Source of the DNA: Macrosoma leucophasiata
Taxonomy: Eukaryota > Arthropoda > Insecta > Lepidoptera > Hedylidae
NCBI GenBank assembly: GCA_036365455.1
Contig: JAWQUS010000032.1
Coordinates: 14,764,001 to 14,828,000 of the forward strand
Direction: 5' to 3'
Length of the DNA stretch: 64,000 bases
Made by a program: the position numbers and the translations under genes. Shown in pieces: positions 33,101-43,615 of this stretch (positions are counted from its first letter, which is position 1; each line of letters starts with the position of its first letter). A model generated the notes under the pieces. The model was not told the DNA's origin and made no database searches. It was given only the letters and a program-made list of their open reading frames with translations.

Positions 33101-34950
33101 ATTTCGTACTCCCCTGGAAGGAGATAATGTTCTTTTCCTTCACATCCCCTTAATGAACCATTAACGTAAATGCGCGTGTCCGAGCCAGAACTGGAGATAA
33201 CTGGGACGGCGCGTAATGTGTTCGAAGGCATTTCGATGTTTTTGTTAGTAACGAGGTGAATTTTATCGCTGCAAACTTTCTGAAAAATAACTGAAGTCGG
33301 TGTTTTTGTAATAATGATATCAGGCCTTTCCGTAAACGAATGACCTAATAGAACAGACTGATTAATAACATAGTCATCTACTACGTATAAATTTATCGTC
33401 TCTTTAATTCCTTGAACCTCCACAGACGCCATTGTCATGCCTACTGGAGAAACGATATTCGCGCCTATACCTCTAAGAACCAGCAAATCGTCGGGTATCA
33501 CGATATCCAGGCTAAGTTCTCTGGCTTTCGACAATTTCATAAGAGAGCACTGGCTACCTAAATCTAAATGGCAGTCAATGACCTGTTCATTCACCTTGAT
33601 GTTAATCATATATTTAGCCGTTAAGTCCTCAGTCGTACATAATTGAGCAACCTGTTTCTCATTCTTACTTTTATCCTTGCTCATATTCGTATCGCGGTCT
33701 TTAATTATATTTTTATTTTTATAGCAATGAATCGATAAGTGACCAGACTTATTGCAAGCAGTGCAGTTTGCTAGCGGCTTCTCGCATTTGAAACTCGGGT
33801 GACCAACTTGGTCACAGTTGTAACACGTCATTTTAAAATTACTAAACTTTGCAGTAACATTGACACCCTTGCGATCATTTCGTGATTTCGGATTTACGTC
33901 GTTAAATTCGCGACTTTGCCCCACCTTAACAGTCCTAAAATATTTTAAGACCTGTTCGGGTTCGGAAAACTGTGCTGCCTGTGCACCTACTTTTACCGCC
34001 CTGTCTTCAACGCCGTACAGTAGACAATCTACAGCCTGTCGCCCATATATCTTACAGCGATTTAACATATTAATTTTGGCATAATAATAAATCTCTAGGG
34101 ATTCCCCATATTTGACCTTTTTGGCCAACATTTGAGTCAAGAGTTCAGCGTAGTCTTCACGGACCGGAAATGATTCCATTAATTTCTTTTTCCACTCCGC
34201 CCAAGTAAACAACCTCGATGGTAAACTCTGATACCAAGATTTAGCTACACCACTTAATTTGGGAAGAGCATAGTGTATAATTTCTCTATCCTCCCAATGA
34301 TAAATTTCAGCGCACTCTTCTACTTTTGTTAACCACGTTAAAACTGATTGTTCTTTTGACATAGGGTCAAACTCGGGTACAATGTTAGTATTAAAAGTCA
34401 GTTTAGGCTTTTCTGAACTCTTGACTGATTGCAAAATTGACAAAACCTTATCTAATACGTTATCAGTAGAATCAGTAGGTTTATACCGTTTAGAGGTAAG
34501 CGATCGTACCTCATCATAATCTCTTGACAAGCTGCGACTTCGCTTCCTCCCTTGCCTAATCCTGTATCGACTCGAACGTCTCGTGTCAGTGACCTCGTTG
34601 TCACTGGATTCGGAGCGCGAACGTGAACGCGAATGTCTGCGCACCCCTTTCGCTGGTGTCCGGAGCGACCTCTCCCCGACCGTATGTAACTTGAGTGTTC
34701 TTCGACCTTGATGCTCTCCATCAAGGTTGTTATATAAATTAACCTCAGTATCGCGCACCCGCGATACCCCTGGTTGTTCCGAGTAATGTCTCCACGTCTT
34801 TGCCTGATCCTCAAACCTGGATCGTCCTGGCCATGACCCATTACTCACTCCACGTTGCCGAAAGTCTCGACCCTGACCCTCAAACCTGGGTCGTCCTGGG
34901 TCAAGATTAATCGCCACATTTTCTGGCTCTCCATCTTTCGGCCGACTCAT
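30178..34950 (-). CDS. Gag-pol polyprotein of a Ty3/gypsy retrotransposon
   Basis: 1590 residues in one frame, from ATG at 34950. Residues 1-160 are Arg/Ser-rich with SRSRSRSES-like runs. A gag capsid-like region follows. Two CCHC zinc knuckles lie near 375-405 (CYNCDQVGHPSFKC, CTACNKSGHLSIHC). The protease is near 462 (DLGS in place of the usual DTG/DSG). The RT has YMDD near 877, the RNase H has TDASKDG near 1021, and the integrase has an HHCC zinc finger near 1228 and a D-D-E core near 1295-1400. The C-terminal GPY-type module (YQGPYRVTKVL) is near 1526; there is no chromodomain. Domain order PR-RT-RH-IN is that of Ty3/gypsy. The lineage (mdg3-like) is only suggested by the likely tRNA-Leu primer. 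No break is seen. Confidence 0.95.
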   Translation of the reverse strand: MSRPKDGEPENVAINLDPGRPRFEGQGRDFRQRGVSNGSWPGRSRFEDQAKTWRHYSEQPGVSRVRDTEVNLYNNLDGEHQGRRTLKLHTVGERSLRTPAKGVRRHSRSRSRSESSDNEVTDTRRSSRYRIRQGRKRSRSLSRDYDEVRSLTSKRYKPTDSTDNVLDKVLSILQSVKSSEKPKLTFNTNIVPEFDPMSKEQSVLTWLTKVEECAEIYHWEDREIIHYALPKLSGVAKSWYQSLPSRLFTWAEWKKKLMESFPVREDYAELLTQMLAKKVKYGESLEIYYYAKINMLNRCKIYGRQAVDCLLYGVEDRAVKVGAQAAQFSEPEQVLKYFRTVKVGQSREFNDVNPKSRNDRKGVNVTAKFSNFKMTCYNCDQVGHPSFKCEKPLANCTACNKSGHLSIHCYKNKNIIKDRDTNMSKDKSKNEKQVAQLCTTEDLTAKYMINIKVNEQVIDCHLDLGSQCSLMKLSKARELSLDIVIPDDLLVLRGIGANIVSPVGMTMASVEVQGIKETINLYVVDDYVINQSVLLGHSFTERPDIIITKTPTSVIFQKVCSDKIHLVTNKNIEMPSNTLRAVPVISSSGSDTRIYVNGSLRGCEGKEHYLLPGEYEIKAGAGVLLVYNASPNLITLEKGTLLTRVHRMGVEKSKFEISSCSVTFCETQNNDSLNCSDNLSYEERLKLQQLIEKFSNCFSSGLNNLGFTDLTEMVIELEDTEPVVYRPYRMSYADRALVRNMVQEMADHGIIRESTSPYASPIVLVQKKTGEKRLCVDYRALNRKTKKEHYPLPRIEDQLDQLAGNKVFTSLDLASGYYQIPIAEESRYKTASVTPDGQYEYNRMPFGLVNAPSVFQRTINKILLEAKIKYAIVYMDDVLIPAKDVAEGMQRLEEVLGLLEKGGLTLKLNKCHFFLDTIDFLGYEVNSSGIRPGQRKTEAVSKFRRPSNQHELRQFLGLSGYFRRFIRDYALIAAPLTDLLKKESKWIWEERQESAFNKIKIMLIDRPALALYDHKAETQVHTDASKDGLAGILLQANSNGVFQPVSYFSRKTNPEERKLHSYDLETLAVVASLNRFRVYLIGIEFKIFTDCNALRSTFIKRDLIPRVARWWVQLQEFNCTIEYRPGSRMTHVDALSRNPVDTCVTEPEKCFDILAVESHEQDWIATVQSADDEVKRIKEILSDLNSEKVIDVHKNYKLTNNRVYRIEGDEIKWLVPKGVRWQVLKMNHDDVGHCGYDKTLQRIRKNYWFPKIRKFVKKYVTSCLECCHHKAPGGKREGELHPIEKPSVPFHTLHADHLGPFIKSKKGNCYILVLVDGFTKFVNVRPVRDTKSATTIKVLKDHVSCFGVPTRLITDRGTSFTSGAFKEFTTTYGIKHIVNAVATPRANGQVERFNRTILDALSTSTHGKNEKCWDEQVPDIQLGLNTTTHKTTQKTPSELLFGFNIKSKSEGILSDVLDDTIKATPTDKLVDIRGDAVAKIKEQQTKDKRRFDSKRKAAKCYSEGDLVRVERQVPHDGQSQKLVVKYQGPYRVTKVLPNDRYMIEDTLLTRKNNCRYEAVVAVDKIQPWLNFSRDLESSCEENDSDSGGED

Positions 34951-35995
34951 ATCGAGACCTGAAACTGACAGGCAACCGCTTAACTAGCTGTCACAATACC
35001 AATGACTCACGACACAACAATATAAACATACATGTAAACATTTCTATTTATTTAAATTTTTGTTTTTGTTTTTATGGAGTACATAAAGTTGGTCATTGGG
35101 CTTTTGCTCGGAAGCACGTCCGGCCTCCGGATCCTGGTCTATGGAGGCGACGTGCGGGCGACTTGGAAGCGACCTTTTTATATAATTGAGGCAAGTCGTG
35201 TATATATGGGCATTTTCATTACATAGACAGGATAGATTTTGGCTTCCAGGTGCATTGGTTGCGTTCCACTAAACGGCCGCAACAATTGTAACGCCCGCTG
35301 TATTGTTCCACCTAACGCCCGTGGTCGATCAGTGGAACATACCCTCTACAATATTCATGGATTTAAAAAAAAGTCATGTCAAATAAAGATATACGATTCT
35401 AAATCCGACCCTTTGCCACAAGAGAAAAAAAAAAAGATGATAGGACAATTCGACAGTTCAAACATTGCGATTCGCGCCAATTTGTATTTAATTATACGGC
35501 ACGTGTATAACAAACCTTCTTACAAAACAATTAATTCACTTGACGAACATTTATAGAGATAAATATCAGTTATTATTGCTTAGTTAGCATCCACTTAATC
35601 ATGTGTGATCACGACATTCCACATTAACACAATTATAGAGATTAGGTCCTTACTTTTGACTAAACAGAACATCGACAGTTTTTTTTTTAGTCCCAGCCTC
35701 ACTCTTTTGTTTCATTAAACAACATTTTACAATTACGCAGATTCCGAACAAAGTAGGTAGATACCTTTTTACATACTTATTGACACGCTACGAGAAACTG
35801 AAGTAGCTATCAACAACTAATAACAAGGGAAAGAAAAAAAAGACAATCTAATTCTTCTAAATCTAAATCTTTTTCGTGTACCATCAGTATTAATCGATCA
35901 TGATATCCTATCGCAACATTGTAAAAGTCGTACTTACGTTTCTTCCTGTTTTCTTTGTAGGCGTAGATCGAAACGAATAGGTTTTCGCTTTCGTC
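34951..35995 (-). other. Untranslated leader of the gypsy element
   Basis: About 1 kb between the primer-binding site and the gag start, with no substantial frame on -. It would hold packaging and dimerisation signals; none can be named from sequence alone. Confidence 0.6.
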
Positions 35996-36009
35996 GATCC
36001 CACTTCTGA
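35996..36009 (-). promoter_or_regulatory. Primer-binding site, probably tRNA-Leu
   Basis: Three bases inside the 5' LTR, the - strand reads TCAGAAGTGGGATC, complementary to the acceptor/T-arm end of eukaryotic tRNA-Leu (GATCCCACTTCTGA; recalled from general tRNA knowledge). The complement of CCA is not present at the LTR edge. Confidence 0.6.
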
Positions 36010-36012
36010 GAC

Positions 36013-36433
36013 TATTAGGATAGCCTCAGTAGTATGTACGGAATTCTTAAATTAAACGACAAAGCTGCAATAACTTTCTTTACGCCTTTATTTTTCATCC
36101 AAAATTAACACGTCTTGTCATTCACTCGATCCCCCGCACGAACACTTGTTTTTCCCGCCTTCGATTACAACCACAGACCAATAATTACAACTACAATATG
36201 TTAGCCGTTTTTATCTATGCTGCTATTCTATATCTATGGCTATCGATACATTGTTTACTCATTATCATTATACATTGTAATAAATCTAACGTGGCTCACC
36301 GTTGAATAATATGAACATAATGCAAATATTCATTATGTTAGGCATAAATACAAACTCTAATAATTATACCATATGCCAATAGCTCCCGGGCTTAAATATA
36401 AACACTGATTTAATATACCCTAGGCTAACAGCT
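36013..36433 (-). repeat. 5' LTR of the gypsy element
   Basis: Same 421-bp sequence as 29319-29739 with one visible difference. On - it begins AGCTGTTAGCC and should contain the promoter and polyadenylation signals. Confidence 0.95.
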
Positions 36434-37782
36434 GGTACCTAGTAATTATACATTTGTTACAAATTGGCCCCAACTCAGCGTGTGCTAGTTGTGGGACAAC
36501 CAGCGCTGAGCTTCCGTTGTTGCCATTTTGTTCGTCATAGACGGCTATACATAAAAACAATAATAAAAAATAACAAAGATTTTAAAAGTACACCACAAAA
36601 AAAAAAAAGAAAAAAACACACCTACACCTAACTACGATTGACAGCTTGGTTATTGGTCTGTGATCCTGTTTAATCTATCCTCCTTATTAGTTACATTTAT
36701 AACTTTAAGTTTTATTGTATTTAACCCATTCCCTGTCCCATTGCAAACACAATACATATAAAATTTATTAGCGGAATAATTAAAATATTTAATTCATCCG
36801 GTTACTCGCAGAATTGACACAATACAACCTTTTTTTAAACAGGGGAAAATGTGTTACGCATACCCACCTTGGGGAGAGGGGTGGGTTATATGGGACTCCG
36901 GGAAAAGACATCCCACTAGACTAGATTATTCCCAGTCTACCCACTAAAAACCTCTGGGTGTTCCGACTCGTCCGCCATAACATACAATCTAACCTAGCCA
37001 AATTTTCTGTAAGAAACTCCATCGTACTCGTTATTTCTTTTCGATTTTCGTTAGTACGTGAAACCGACCTGGGGTGACATCATGCACTTGAGATCGTCTT
37101 CACGTACTAACAAAAGATTCTAGCTGGACAAATAATTATATATCCGGTCACTGGCGGAATAGACTCAGCTTTCGAATAAATAGATACATTTTTGAACTTG
37201 TCGTCCTACTGCTACTATGTAACAGTCGGTCTAGTTCACTCACGTGTCTTGCCTGATGGTGCATTGTTGTGAAATGCGAAGAGGAACGTGTAATATGATA
37301 CAGTTAGTGACATGTCTATGAAGGCTCCTTTGTCATTTGAAAACAATGAAATAACGTAACGTTTTTATTGAAACAAATCAAATAATAAAGCATGTTTTCT
37401 TTGAACTTTTCGTCTTTTACTAAACATTGAAGCACTATAAGAGAATCGGGCAATAATAATAATAGTAATTGGGGTAATAATAATAATATAATAATAAACG
37501 GCAACACTCCGTCTGAACGCCATCAAAATTCCTTTCTCCGAAAAATCATGTCTTTTTAATTTAAATCCGTGCAAACAACCAAATCTTAATACAAAATCAC
37601 AATAAACTACAATAGCGAAAAGGTTCAAAGCAATTTTCAATAATTATAAAATCAATTTAGAAAAAATATGATGATAAATATGCACAAGATGACAAGAAAG
37701 AAATGTCACGACCGTCAACAATATAAACAACAATAAATACCGGAAGAAATATAATGTTTAACAACGAGTGAGAAATGGAAGA
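36434..37782. other. Untranslated or flanking sequence upstream of the LINE
   Basis: Includes GTGGGTTATATGGGACTCCG (36890) and a diverged CGTACTAAC inverted pair (37050-37110). It may contain the LINE's 5' untranslated region, but the 5' boundary of that element cannot be set from one copy. Confidence 0.4.
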
Positions 37783-40700
37783 ATGATAACGAGAGCAACT
37801 GCCAGACGTACAGCACACACACCAGCTCCGGGCTCGTCGCTGAGCTCCGCCTCGCAACCGCCGGCCACCGCTTCCTCCGAGAGTGCAGTGTCACCGGCCA
37901 CCGCAGCTGCGTCGAGCTCCAGTGACGAGTACCATTCCCCGCCGTCGACACCAACACCTACGCGACGACGTGGAAGACCCCGGCTACCGGCCGGCTTGGG
38001 ACCTTGAGGCCAACCGGCCCCGAGCAGGGTCCCCGCTGCCGGTGGTAACGTGCAGCGCATGAAATGGACACCTACACTTAATGAAAATGTCATGCGCGCA
38101 TATTTCGGGGCTACAGAGGGGGGAACTAACCTTACTGCGTATTGTAGTCGTATGCTGCCTCTGTTTCAGACTCTCGAACCATCAGTCAACGTGTCGAGCC
38201 AACGTCTATCGGATCAGGTGCGTGGACGCATGCTGGATGACAGTGTACTTGATCGGCTACGCACCGAGATGCAGGGTTACCGCTCAACCCCTGCCCCACC
38301 ACCACCTACGGTACCGACGCAACAAAACATTATAGCGAATGCACCGGAACCCGTTGATGGGGAGGAGGTAGACCAGGTAACAACTGTAAGTACCCGAAGC
38401 ATTGATCAATTGAGGAGCGCCTTGGAGCATGCTCTTCGTGAATACCGGTCCACTTTGCCCGCGGATAGGCCACGTTTGCCTCGGTTGCCCATGCATAAAC
38501 GGAATGTGGCGCTAGTGTGTGCTCTGAATTCGCTGTTGCCAGAATACATTGACAACAGCGAAAATCTCGGTGATACTCACTCGATTCTGTTCTGCGCGGC
38601 TGTCGCGGTGTGCCGTGTAGCTCGTGTCAAGTTACCAAGTTCTGATACAGCTACGCGGCCGAAACCTACATCGCCAGTCTGGCAGTGCCGGATCGAGCGG
38701 CGTATCGCTGAGGCCAGAGCACTCATTGGCAAGCTAATCTGCTTCAGGATGGGCAATACACGCCCAAGGGTGGTGCGTTTTGTGAGGCGGGCGTTTTCAG
38801 GGACTGGAGTCAGTCCCCAGGACTATCCAGCTCGCCTCACAGAGCGCATTGACTTCCTGAAGCAGAAAGTTTATGCATGGGCTAACCGGATTAGGCGTTA
38901 TAAAGAACGCGTGGACCGGTACGAACAGAATAGCATGTTCCAAAGTGATCAAAGGAGGGTCTATAGAATGTGGGAGCGGCCTAACCAAGGAGTGGCTGAC
39001 CGGAGTCGGCCAGATGATGACGCTATGCTTTCATTTTGGCGCAGCATCTAGTCGGAACCGGTCGATCACTCTGAGGGTGGCTGGATGCAGGATGTTGAAA
39101 GAGCGTGCGAACCAATACAAGAAATGAAATCTATAAACATAACAGAAGAAGACGTAGCCAATGCAGTCCGTCCGATGCCGAACTGGAAATCGCCGGGACC
39201 GGACGGACTGCATAATTTCTGGTTAAAGTGGCTACGAAGTTCGCACGCTCGTTTAGCAATCCAGTTACAGGCATCTCTGGAATCAGGCTCACTCCAACAG
39301 TTTCTAACGACTGGTGTGACCCACCTGCTCCATAAATCAGGTAGTACCGCGGAACCCAAAAATTATAGACCAATAACTTGTCTACCGACGGTTTATAAGG
39401 TTCTTACATCCATTCTGAGAGTTAAAATAACTAAACACATTGAAGACTCCTCCATTTTGTCTCTCTCTCAGAATGGATGTAGGAGTGGGTCCCGCGGTAC
39501 TAAGGAGCTACTCCTCATAGACATGGCAATTAGCCAGCAGGTTCGTCGTAACCGAAAGTCTGTCGACATGCTGGATAGATTATAAGAAGGCCTACGATTC
39601 CGTGCCGCATACATGGCTCATGCGGGTCCTGGAGTTGTATAAAATTCATTCAACTCTTCGGGCCTTTCTGGGCTCATGTATGCTGCAGTGGAGTACGGTT
39701 CTTCGCTATCCAGGGTCTCGGCAGCCCCTGGCGGTTGGCGAACCTGTGAGAATTGCCAGGGGCATTTTCCAGGGCGATAGTCTGAGCCCCTTATGGTTTT
39801 GCCTAGCCCTGAATCCTCTCAGCACGCTGCTAGAGGCTTCGGGGCTTGGCTATCGGTTGCGAAGAGGTGGTCGGACGATATCTCACCTGCTATACATGGA
39901 TGACCTGAAATTGTTCGGTTCCAGTAATTCCAACCTGTCTGAGCTACTGAAGGTAACTGAAAACTTCAGTAACTCTATCAGGATGGAATTCGGAATCGAA
40001 AAATGCGCTGTTATGCATGTACGACAGAGGCAGATAATGGAATCCGAGGGAATGAATCTCCCGGGTTCCATCCTGTTCCGAAACCTCTCTGCCACCGAGA
40101 GCTATAAGTACTTGGGTATGGCGGAGGCCTTAGGTATACGCGAGGTCGAGATGAGACAATCGTCGAAGGAACGTTTCTTTGGTCGCCTGACAAAAGTACT
40201 GAAAAGTCTTTTGTCGGGCGGTAATAGGGTGCGCGCCTTCAACGGTTGGGTCATGCCGGTCTTGCTGTCCTCCTTCGGCATACTCAAGTGGACTCAGACC
40301 GAACTGGATGCCCTTGACAGGCGAGTTCGCTCTTTACTGACAGCGCACCGCATGCATCACCCACGGTCTTCGGTGATGAGATTATACATCCCACGGAGAT
40401 GTGGGGGTCGTGGCGTTCTAAGCGCTAAGACCCTACACAACCGTGAGGTGTGTAATCTCCGAGAATACTTTCTGACCGCCGGCGGAGAGATGCATCGGGA
40501 TGTGGTGGCGGTCGACAGCGGACTCACCCCACTCTCTTTGGCTAAACAGAACTGGCGCAAACCTGAGGTGCTCACGACTAGCGACCGCAGGATTGTATGG
40601 CAAGGCAAGGAGCTACACGGGCGTTTTTACCGGGCCCTCAATGGGCCCGATGTAGATTTCTTAGCTTCTGTGGCCTGGCTACGATTCGGTGACCTCTTTG

Positions 40701-41377
40701 GGGAAACCGAAGGTTTTGTTTGTGCAATTATGGACGAAGTGGTAATGACCAACAACTACCGGAAGTTTATCCTGAAGGATGGAACGGTCGACATATGTCG
40801 GGCATGCCATCGACCGGGTGAATCAATCAGGCATATTGTTTCCGGCTGTTCGAGTCTTGCCAACGGCGAATACTTGCACAGACACAACCAAGTAGCCAGG
40901 ATAATCCATCAGCAACTTGCCTTGAAATACGGTCTTGTAGCCGCGGAGGTGCCGTACTACAGGTATGTGCCCGACCCAGTTCTGGAAAATGACCATGTCA
41001 CGATGTATTGGGACCGATCTATCATCACTGACAGGACTATTGTTGCCAATAAGCCTGATATAGTGGTGATAGATCGCTCGGAGCGCCGCGTAATGATGAT
41101 CGACATCACCGTCCCCCATGATGAGAATCTCGTGAAAGCCGAAAAAGACAAGGAAATAAAATATCTTGATCTGGCTCACGAGGTTGTCGCCATGTGGGAT
41201 GTGGATTCAGCCATCATTGTGCCGATAGTCGTATCGGTGAACGGGCTGATAGCGAAGAGCCTCGACCAACATCTCAAGAGGCTCTCGCTAGGTGCATGGA
41301 TCAAGGGTCTGATACAGAAAGCAGTACTCCTCGGTACGGCACGCATAGTGAGGAGGTTCCTGTCTCTGTGTCCCTAA
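37783..41377 (+). pseudogene. R4/R2-group LINE polyprotein with restriction-like endonuclease, broken
   Basis: A non-LTR retrotransposon frame of about 3.6 kb. Order: Ser/Ala/Pro-rich N-terminus with an AT-hook-like TRRRGRPRLP; a Myb-like segment (MKWTPTLNENVMRAYFGAT); RT with NWKSPGPDGLHNFWLKW, AYDSVPHTWL, FQGDSLSPLWFCLALNP and LLYMDDLKLF; a CCHC motif (CRACHRPGESIRHIVSGC, C-x2-C-x8-H-x4-C); and a restriction-like endonuclease (KPDIVVID, then MMIDITVPHD). The C-terminal endonuclease identifies the R2/R4/CRE group; R4/Dong-like is my best guess. Lesions: TGA at 38005-38007, TAG at 39049-39051 (likely from TGG Trp), and a frameshift near 39565-39575. The rest is open, so the copy is young but dead. 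Confidence 0.88.
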
Positions 41378-41870
41378 CCACCGGCAGCTTGGACCCTGCT
41401 CTCGCTGCCGGCGGCACACTATTTTTTAATTTTTTATATATATATTTGTTGTTTTTTTTTATACATATATATGTAAAAAATTATAAAATAAGTTGAATCA
41501 ATAAATAAGTGGAATAGTAATTGCACTCCATAGGCCCAGCCAGCTAGTCTCCTTAGTTCACCAACATAGCCCAAAGTTTGGTACGTCAATTCTCATTACA
41601 ATAGTCCCATGTATTCTGCGGAGCCTGTCTATGTCTGTATTAACTATTGATGCAGTCAGAGAGAGGTCCCGCCGAATGCAAAACATTACAAAGTAGATTC
41701 TCGAAAGGGTCTCTTCGTGATGGGCCCATGTCTCCACGCAAGCCTAACAAAGGTCCGGGATTCAAATTGGACCCCGTGCTGTAGAGAGACAATAATAATA
41801 AGCTTGGACCTTGCTCTCGGTTTCGGCGGTTGACAATTTTTCATTTTTTTATAAAAGATTTTCAAATAGG
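41378..41870 (+). repeat. LINE 3' end present twice
   Basis: AGCTTGGACCCTGCTCTCG plus CCGGCGGCACAC (41388) and AGCTTGGACCTTGCTCTCGG plus CGGCGGTTGACAA (41812) are each followed by a T-rich run and AAAT. The second copy is a diverged tail of the same LINE family, placed downstream of the first. Confidence 0.65.
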
Positions 41871-42060
41871 GACGGGTTGATTTTAACAGCTCGTAGCGTC
41901 CATAATGTTTTTTTTACTTTCTGACAAAATATCGTATTACACCCACTCCTGTTATGATCGAGGGTGCTGAGATAAGCGGTTCCTCTTCAAAAACAGTTCA
42001 ATTGTCGAAGCCAATTCGTTTGGGCAGCGTTCGGGAACTTATAATACATCTTCTCGTCGT
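41871..42060. other. No recognised feature
   Basis: Short unassigned interval between LINE remnants. Confidence 0.4.
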
Positions 42061-42310
42061 ATTTACCGCAGTGTCTCAAGATGAAGGTGCTTTGACCAGT
42101 GTGTGTTGCCAGTGATGACGCACGGAACTGAAACGTGGTCGCTCACTATGATGCCTTATAAGAAGGCTCAAGGTCACGCAGAGAGAGAGAAGATGAATTT
42201 AGACAGGCTCCTCATAAGGTGAACCGACGACCCGGTGAAGGAAAATCTCTGCGGGCGGCCCAGAAACGTCAATTGTGGCAATCTTTGGGGAAGGCTGTTG
42301 TTCAACAGTG
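42061..42310 (+). pseudogene. RTE-type LINE 3' end
   Basis: Translation in pieces gives VLPVMTHGTETWSLTM, the C-terminal motif of RTE-like RT proteins in Lepidoptera, with a frame broken by stops. The end is TGGACAAAAGCCGATGATGA, an RTE-like tail. Confidence 0.7.
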
Positions 42311-42429
42311 GACAAAAGCCGATGATGATTACCATCTATCTGAGTATTAAGATTTACTATTTTACTTGACGTGTTCTTCCTTGGGTCATCAATTTACATA
42401 TATTCATCAAATTTCAACTCAATCGGTCA

Positions 42430-42540
42430 AGTAGTTTCGGAGCAAATTGGCTGTGACAGACGGACAGACAGACAGACAGACGCACGTGTGATCCTATAAG
42501 GGTTCCTTTTTTCCTTTTGAGGTACCGAACCCTAAAAACA
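42430..42540. repeat. Family D/K repeat end with CAGACAGACAGA
   Basis: GTTTCGGAGCAAATTGGCTG, a CAGACAGACAGACAG run and GGTACCGAACCCTAAAAAC, as at 4010-4035. Confidence 0.65.
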
Positions 42541-42991
42541 ACGGGATACACTCCGGGAGTGCTGTATTTTTCACCACCACCTTAAAGAAGTTTCCATTTC
42601 AAAAAAAGTAAAACAGTGGTGCTTTTGTCTGCCGAAAAACATCAAAATCCTTTCGTCTCAGTAATTAGAATGGATTGCGACAGCTTTTATATTTATAAAA
42701 AAATCGTCGTAAATTACATTAAAACCCACAACGTTTATTATAACATTTCAAAATATTAAACATTTTTACACGAGCACACGGCTTTGTGTAATAGACCATC
42801 ATAACACCCTCATTCCATTTGAAAAACAAGCGAGCTGGTGCTACTAATCGAGGGATTATGCGGCACGTTTGAAACATTTTCGTTGACTTTTGCGTATATT
42901 CGACTTAAACTAAATATGTCACCGAACAAAATAAAACAATAAATAATTAGAAGTTGTTATTAAAAAAATATGCCTCATTATTGTCTCGTAG
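42541..42991. other. No recognised feature
   Basis: AT-rich, no supported gene. Confidence 0.45.
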
Positions 42992-43345
42992 AAGCGCGCA
43001 TGGCCCAGCGGCTGGTGTATATCGTAAGCGATCTACTCAGTTAAGCACTACGGGCGCGGTCGGGTAGTGTGATGGGTGACCGCTAGTGCCAAATTAAATG
43101 CGCGTTTCCGCGCTTCGGAGGGCACGTTAAGCCGTCGGTCCCAGATGCTATCGATAGATAGCAGTCGTTAAACCTTGTCGGAGGCCTTATGGGCGGTTTG
43201 AAAACATCCGACAGCGGGTTGGCCACTAACCCACCCACCTCCACCGATCTGCCTTGGAGCAGCGTGGTTGGAGTAAGGTCCTCCCCCTAAAAAGGAGAGA
43301 TTCGTGCCCAGCAGTGGGACGTATAATGGGTTGCCATTATTATTG
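42992..43345 (+). repeat. 5S rRNA-derived SINE, full length
   Basis: The head GCGCATGGCCCAGCGGC ... ACTCAGTTAAGCACTACG, GGCGCGGTCGGGTAGTGTG and ATGGGTGACCGC follows the 3' half of eukaryotic 5S rRNA (AGTTAAGC, GGGCGCGGT, GATGGGTGACCGC), which contains the pol III internal promoter. The body and the GGGACGTATAATGGGTTGCC tail are not 5S. It ends TTATTATTG. Confidence 0.8.
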
Positions 43346-43354
43346 TCTTGTATG

Positions 43355-43615
43355 TACAGTATCCAGCAAGAAATATTGCATATCGAGCCCATGAAGTAGA
43401 CAATCGGCTAGTTTCGACTTTGTGGAGCGTTATCTCTGTTGCACACTGCCTACGTATGCATCCGTAGTCCGGTATTGGTCAAAACTTGTTCAAAATGGTT
43501 GACAAACGTCACACAGACGTACAGTATCCAGTATCCAACAAGAAATAATGCACGTCGACCTCAGGAAGAAACGCCGGCTTATTTCAGATCTGTAGAGCGT
43601 TATATTATTCATTTT
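43355..43615. mobile_element. MITE (family M)
   Basis: TACAGTATCCAGCAAGAAAT and GAGCGTTATCTCTGTTGCAC to GGCTTATTTCAGATCTGTAG and AGAGCGTTATA. The right terminus is rearranged, with CAGTATCCAGTATCCA duplicated at 43520. Confidence 0.65.

Larger units (their letters stand above)
29319..36433 (-). mobile_element. Complete Ty3/gypsy LTR retrotransposon
   Basis: Two 421-bp direct LTRs enclose a leader of about 1.06 kb, a single 1590-codon gag-pol frame and a 3' untranslated region of about 0.44 kb. There is a primer-binding site next to the 5' LTR and a purine-rich tract next to the 3' LTR. GGTA occurs immediately right of the element (36434-36437) and one base left of it (29314-29317), a candidate 4-bp target duplication. 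LTR near-identity and the unbroken frame suggest a recent, possibly still competent insertion. No envelope frame is present. Confidence 0.95.

Noticed and set aside
38081..38335. Alternative frames over the R4-like LINE (both strands)
   Set aside because: Shadows of the LINE frame; only the main frame has RT, CCHC and endonuclease motifs.
42992..43345. 5S rRNA gene
   Set aside because: Only the promoter-bearing part resembles 5S; the rest is unrelated and the unit is dispersed, so it is a SINE.
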